From assembly GCA_947627365.1 (NCBI GenBank), contig CANQVT010000002.1:1-64000 (forward strand): a DNA stretch of 64,000 nucleotides, in the 5' to 3' direction. The DNA is from an uncultured Lachnospiraceae bacterium. GTDB taxonomy: Bacteria > Bacillota > Clostridia > Lachnospirales > Lachnospiraceae. Of this stretch, positions 63,282 to 64,000 are shown piece after piece. A program made the position numbers and the translations under genes. Below the pieces are notes generated by a model. It worked only from the letters and a program-made list of their open reading frames with translations, did no database searches and was not told where the DNA came from. Positions within the stretch are counted from its first letter, which is position 1. Every line of letters starts with the position of its first letter.

Positions 63282-63353
63282 TGTGGATAATGTGGATAAG
63301 TCAGTGTATAATTCCATCTTGTCTGCTTTTCTGTTCTCCGAAGCTGTGGATAA
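63282..63353 (+). promoter_or_regulatory. three perfect DnaA boxes
   Basis: TGTGGATAA, the complement of the DnaA box TTATCCACA, occurs at 63282-63290, 63291-63299 (back to back) and 63345-63353, all in one orientation, in an AT-rich gap of 476 bases without a gene. Neither dnaA nor dnaN is present, so this is not a normal oriC; it may be a DnaA-titrating or regulatory site. Confidence 0.6.
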
Positions 63354-63576
63354 ACCATAAATATTATGTCGACTTTTGTCTTTTCCCTCAGACTTTGTTC
63401 TTTTCAACTTTGTGCAGATTTACTCTTTTGCCGCTTCGCAGAACATACTTTCTGCCAAACGCCCTTTTTTATTTTCTGACTTCTTTTCGAATTGAATAAT
63501 CATCTTTGTATTGCAAGACAGACCACTTCTTTGTCTGCAAGGCAGCCCGCAATTTCCCAATTTTCCTGTAGGCTGC

Positions 63577-64000
63577 TTACAGATCGGTCTTTAGATAGGA
63601 TACAAAGCGATTTCCGGCCTGTTCAAACAGCGCTTTGCTGTCCTGCGGACCGTAGAAATAGGTCTCCGTCTCGCCCGGCTTCAAAAGGATCGTGTTGCCG
63701 AAATCGTCGTATCCGGTAATGATGACGACACCATCCGGCGTCGCCGCGAGCACCGGCTGTCCCTGTCCGACGAAATACAGCACCTGCTCCAGCGTACATC
63801 CTGTCAGGCTGACCGCATCCTTGCCGAGCGAAGCCTCCAGGGTTTCGATATCCATCGTACCGCTCTTGACGACCTCCGGAATATTCTCCACCTTGATCTT
63901 GGCCGTCTCCGCCCGATTGCCGCGCTCCCAGACAAACTCTTTCGCATGATCGATCACCACGCCAACCTTCTCATCCGCTCTGCGGATCGCTTCCGCGGCT
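63577..64000 (-). CDS. C39-like cysteine peptidase domain, C-terminal part (partial)
   Basis: The frame is open across the right edge (…AEAIRRADEKVGV before GTG 63960), so only the last 141 or so codons are visible and the start is outside. The visible part resembles a C39-like/papain-fold domain in its second half: LYFVGQGQPVLAATPDG, IITGYDDFGNTILLKPG (the GYDD element common in Peptidase_C39_2), and FVSYL at the end. The catalytic Cys would lie off the window. Many such proteins are membrane-anchored; this cannot be seen here. Confidence 0.65.
   Translation of the reverse strand, partial: AAEAIRRADEKVGVVIDHAKEFVWERGNRAETAKIKVENIPEVVKSGTMDIETLEASLGKDAVSLTGCTLEQVLYFVGQGQPVLAATPDGVVIITGYDDFGNTILLKPGETETYFYGPQDSKALFEQAGNRFVSYLKTDL

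Noticed and set aside
63282-63353. Chromosomal origin of replication
   Set aside because: Three DnaA boxes are present, but dnaA, dnaN, rpmH and an AT-rich unwinding element with many boxes are lacking.
63126-63407. A 93-residue minus-strand reading frame in the DnaA-box region
   Set aside because: It runs across the terminator of the NlpC/P60 gene and the DnaA boxes; the Ser/Thr/Leu pattern comes from the boxes. No domain or convincing ribosome site.

Overview
The window looks like a chromosomal segment of a fibre-degrading, Gram-positive gut or rumen anaerobe of the family Lachnospiraceae. The signs are secreted GH5 and GH94 cellulose enzymes, secreted proteins with cell-wall-binding repeats, Rpn-type nuclease genes, ABC importers without their own ATPase, a T-box methionyl-tRNA synthetase and a Firmicutes-style rRNA leader. 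The species is not identified here; a relative of [Eubacterium] cellulosolvens is only a guess.

Layout. 0-0.4 kb: 5' end of a 16S rRNA gene with its promoter, reading out of the window. 0.4-9.6 kb: secreted GH5 cellulase, DUF554 membrane protein, citrate synthase, a large secreted DUF5722 protein, a divergent NodB-fold protein, a YkgJ cysteine-cluster protein, a small coiled-coil protein and a CDF metal exporter behind a NiCo riboswitch. 10-15 kb: M18 aminopeptidase, a broken toxin-antitoxin-like pair (GNAT gene with an in-frame stop) and metG behind a T-box. 15-21.5 kb: DUF885 protein with spmB, two secreted transglutaminase-like proteins with wall-binding repeats, and degV. 21.5-25.8 kb: cytoplasmic hemicellulose genes (CE4-like deacetylase, GH3, GH5). 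25.7-27.3 kb: an Rpn nuclease/transposase gene and the 3' relic of a second copy.

27.3-42.1 kb is the most striking part: a one-directional operon of 13 genes for a surface polysaccharide. It encodes a UDP-xylose synthase, a Wzz/CpsC-CpsD pair, a priming sugar transferase, three further transferases (GT2, Stealth, GT4), a Wzy-like polymerase, a sulfotransferase-like protein and a Wzx flippase, and ends in three phosphonate genes: a three-domain nucleotidyltransferase/PEP mutase fusion, a phosphonoacetaldehyde reductase and a phosphonopyruvate decarboxylase. Together they predict a polysaccharide carrying 2-hydroxyethylphosphonate or a related phosphonate. Its promoter has a direct repeat with 21-bp spacing, and a LytTR response-regulator gene lies next to it, suggesting dedicated control.

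42-46 kb: LytTR regulator, tRNA-Lys(CUU), an AI-2E-family permease and trmB. 46-61 kb: two carbohydrate ABC importer operons, one divergent from an AraC regulator and one downstream of a LacI regulator, plus cellobiose phosphorylase divergent from lacI. Matching LacI-type palindromes lie in the lacI and importer promoters. 61-64 kb: a secreted NlpC/P60 hydrolase with wall-binding repeats, a region with three perfect DnaA boxes, and the 3' part of a C39-like gene running off the end.

How it fits together: extracellular cellulase and related enzymes release oligosaccharides, ABC systems import them, and cytoplasmic GH3, GH5, GH94 and the deacetylase break them down. The polysaccharide operon builds a modified surface layer, and several secreted cysteine-type enzymes with wall-binding repeats act on the envelope.
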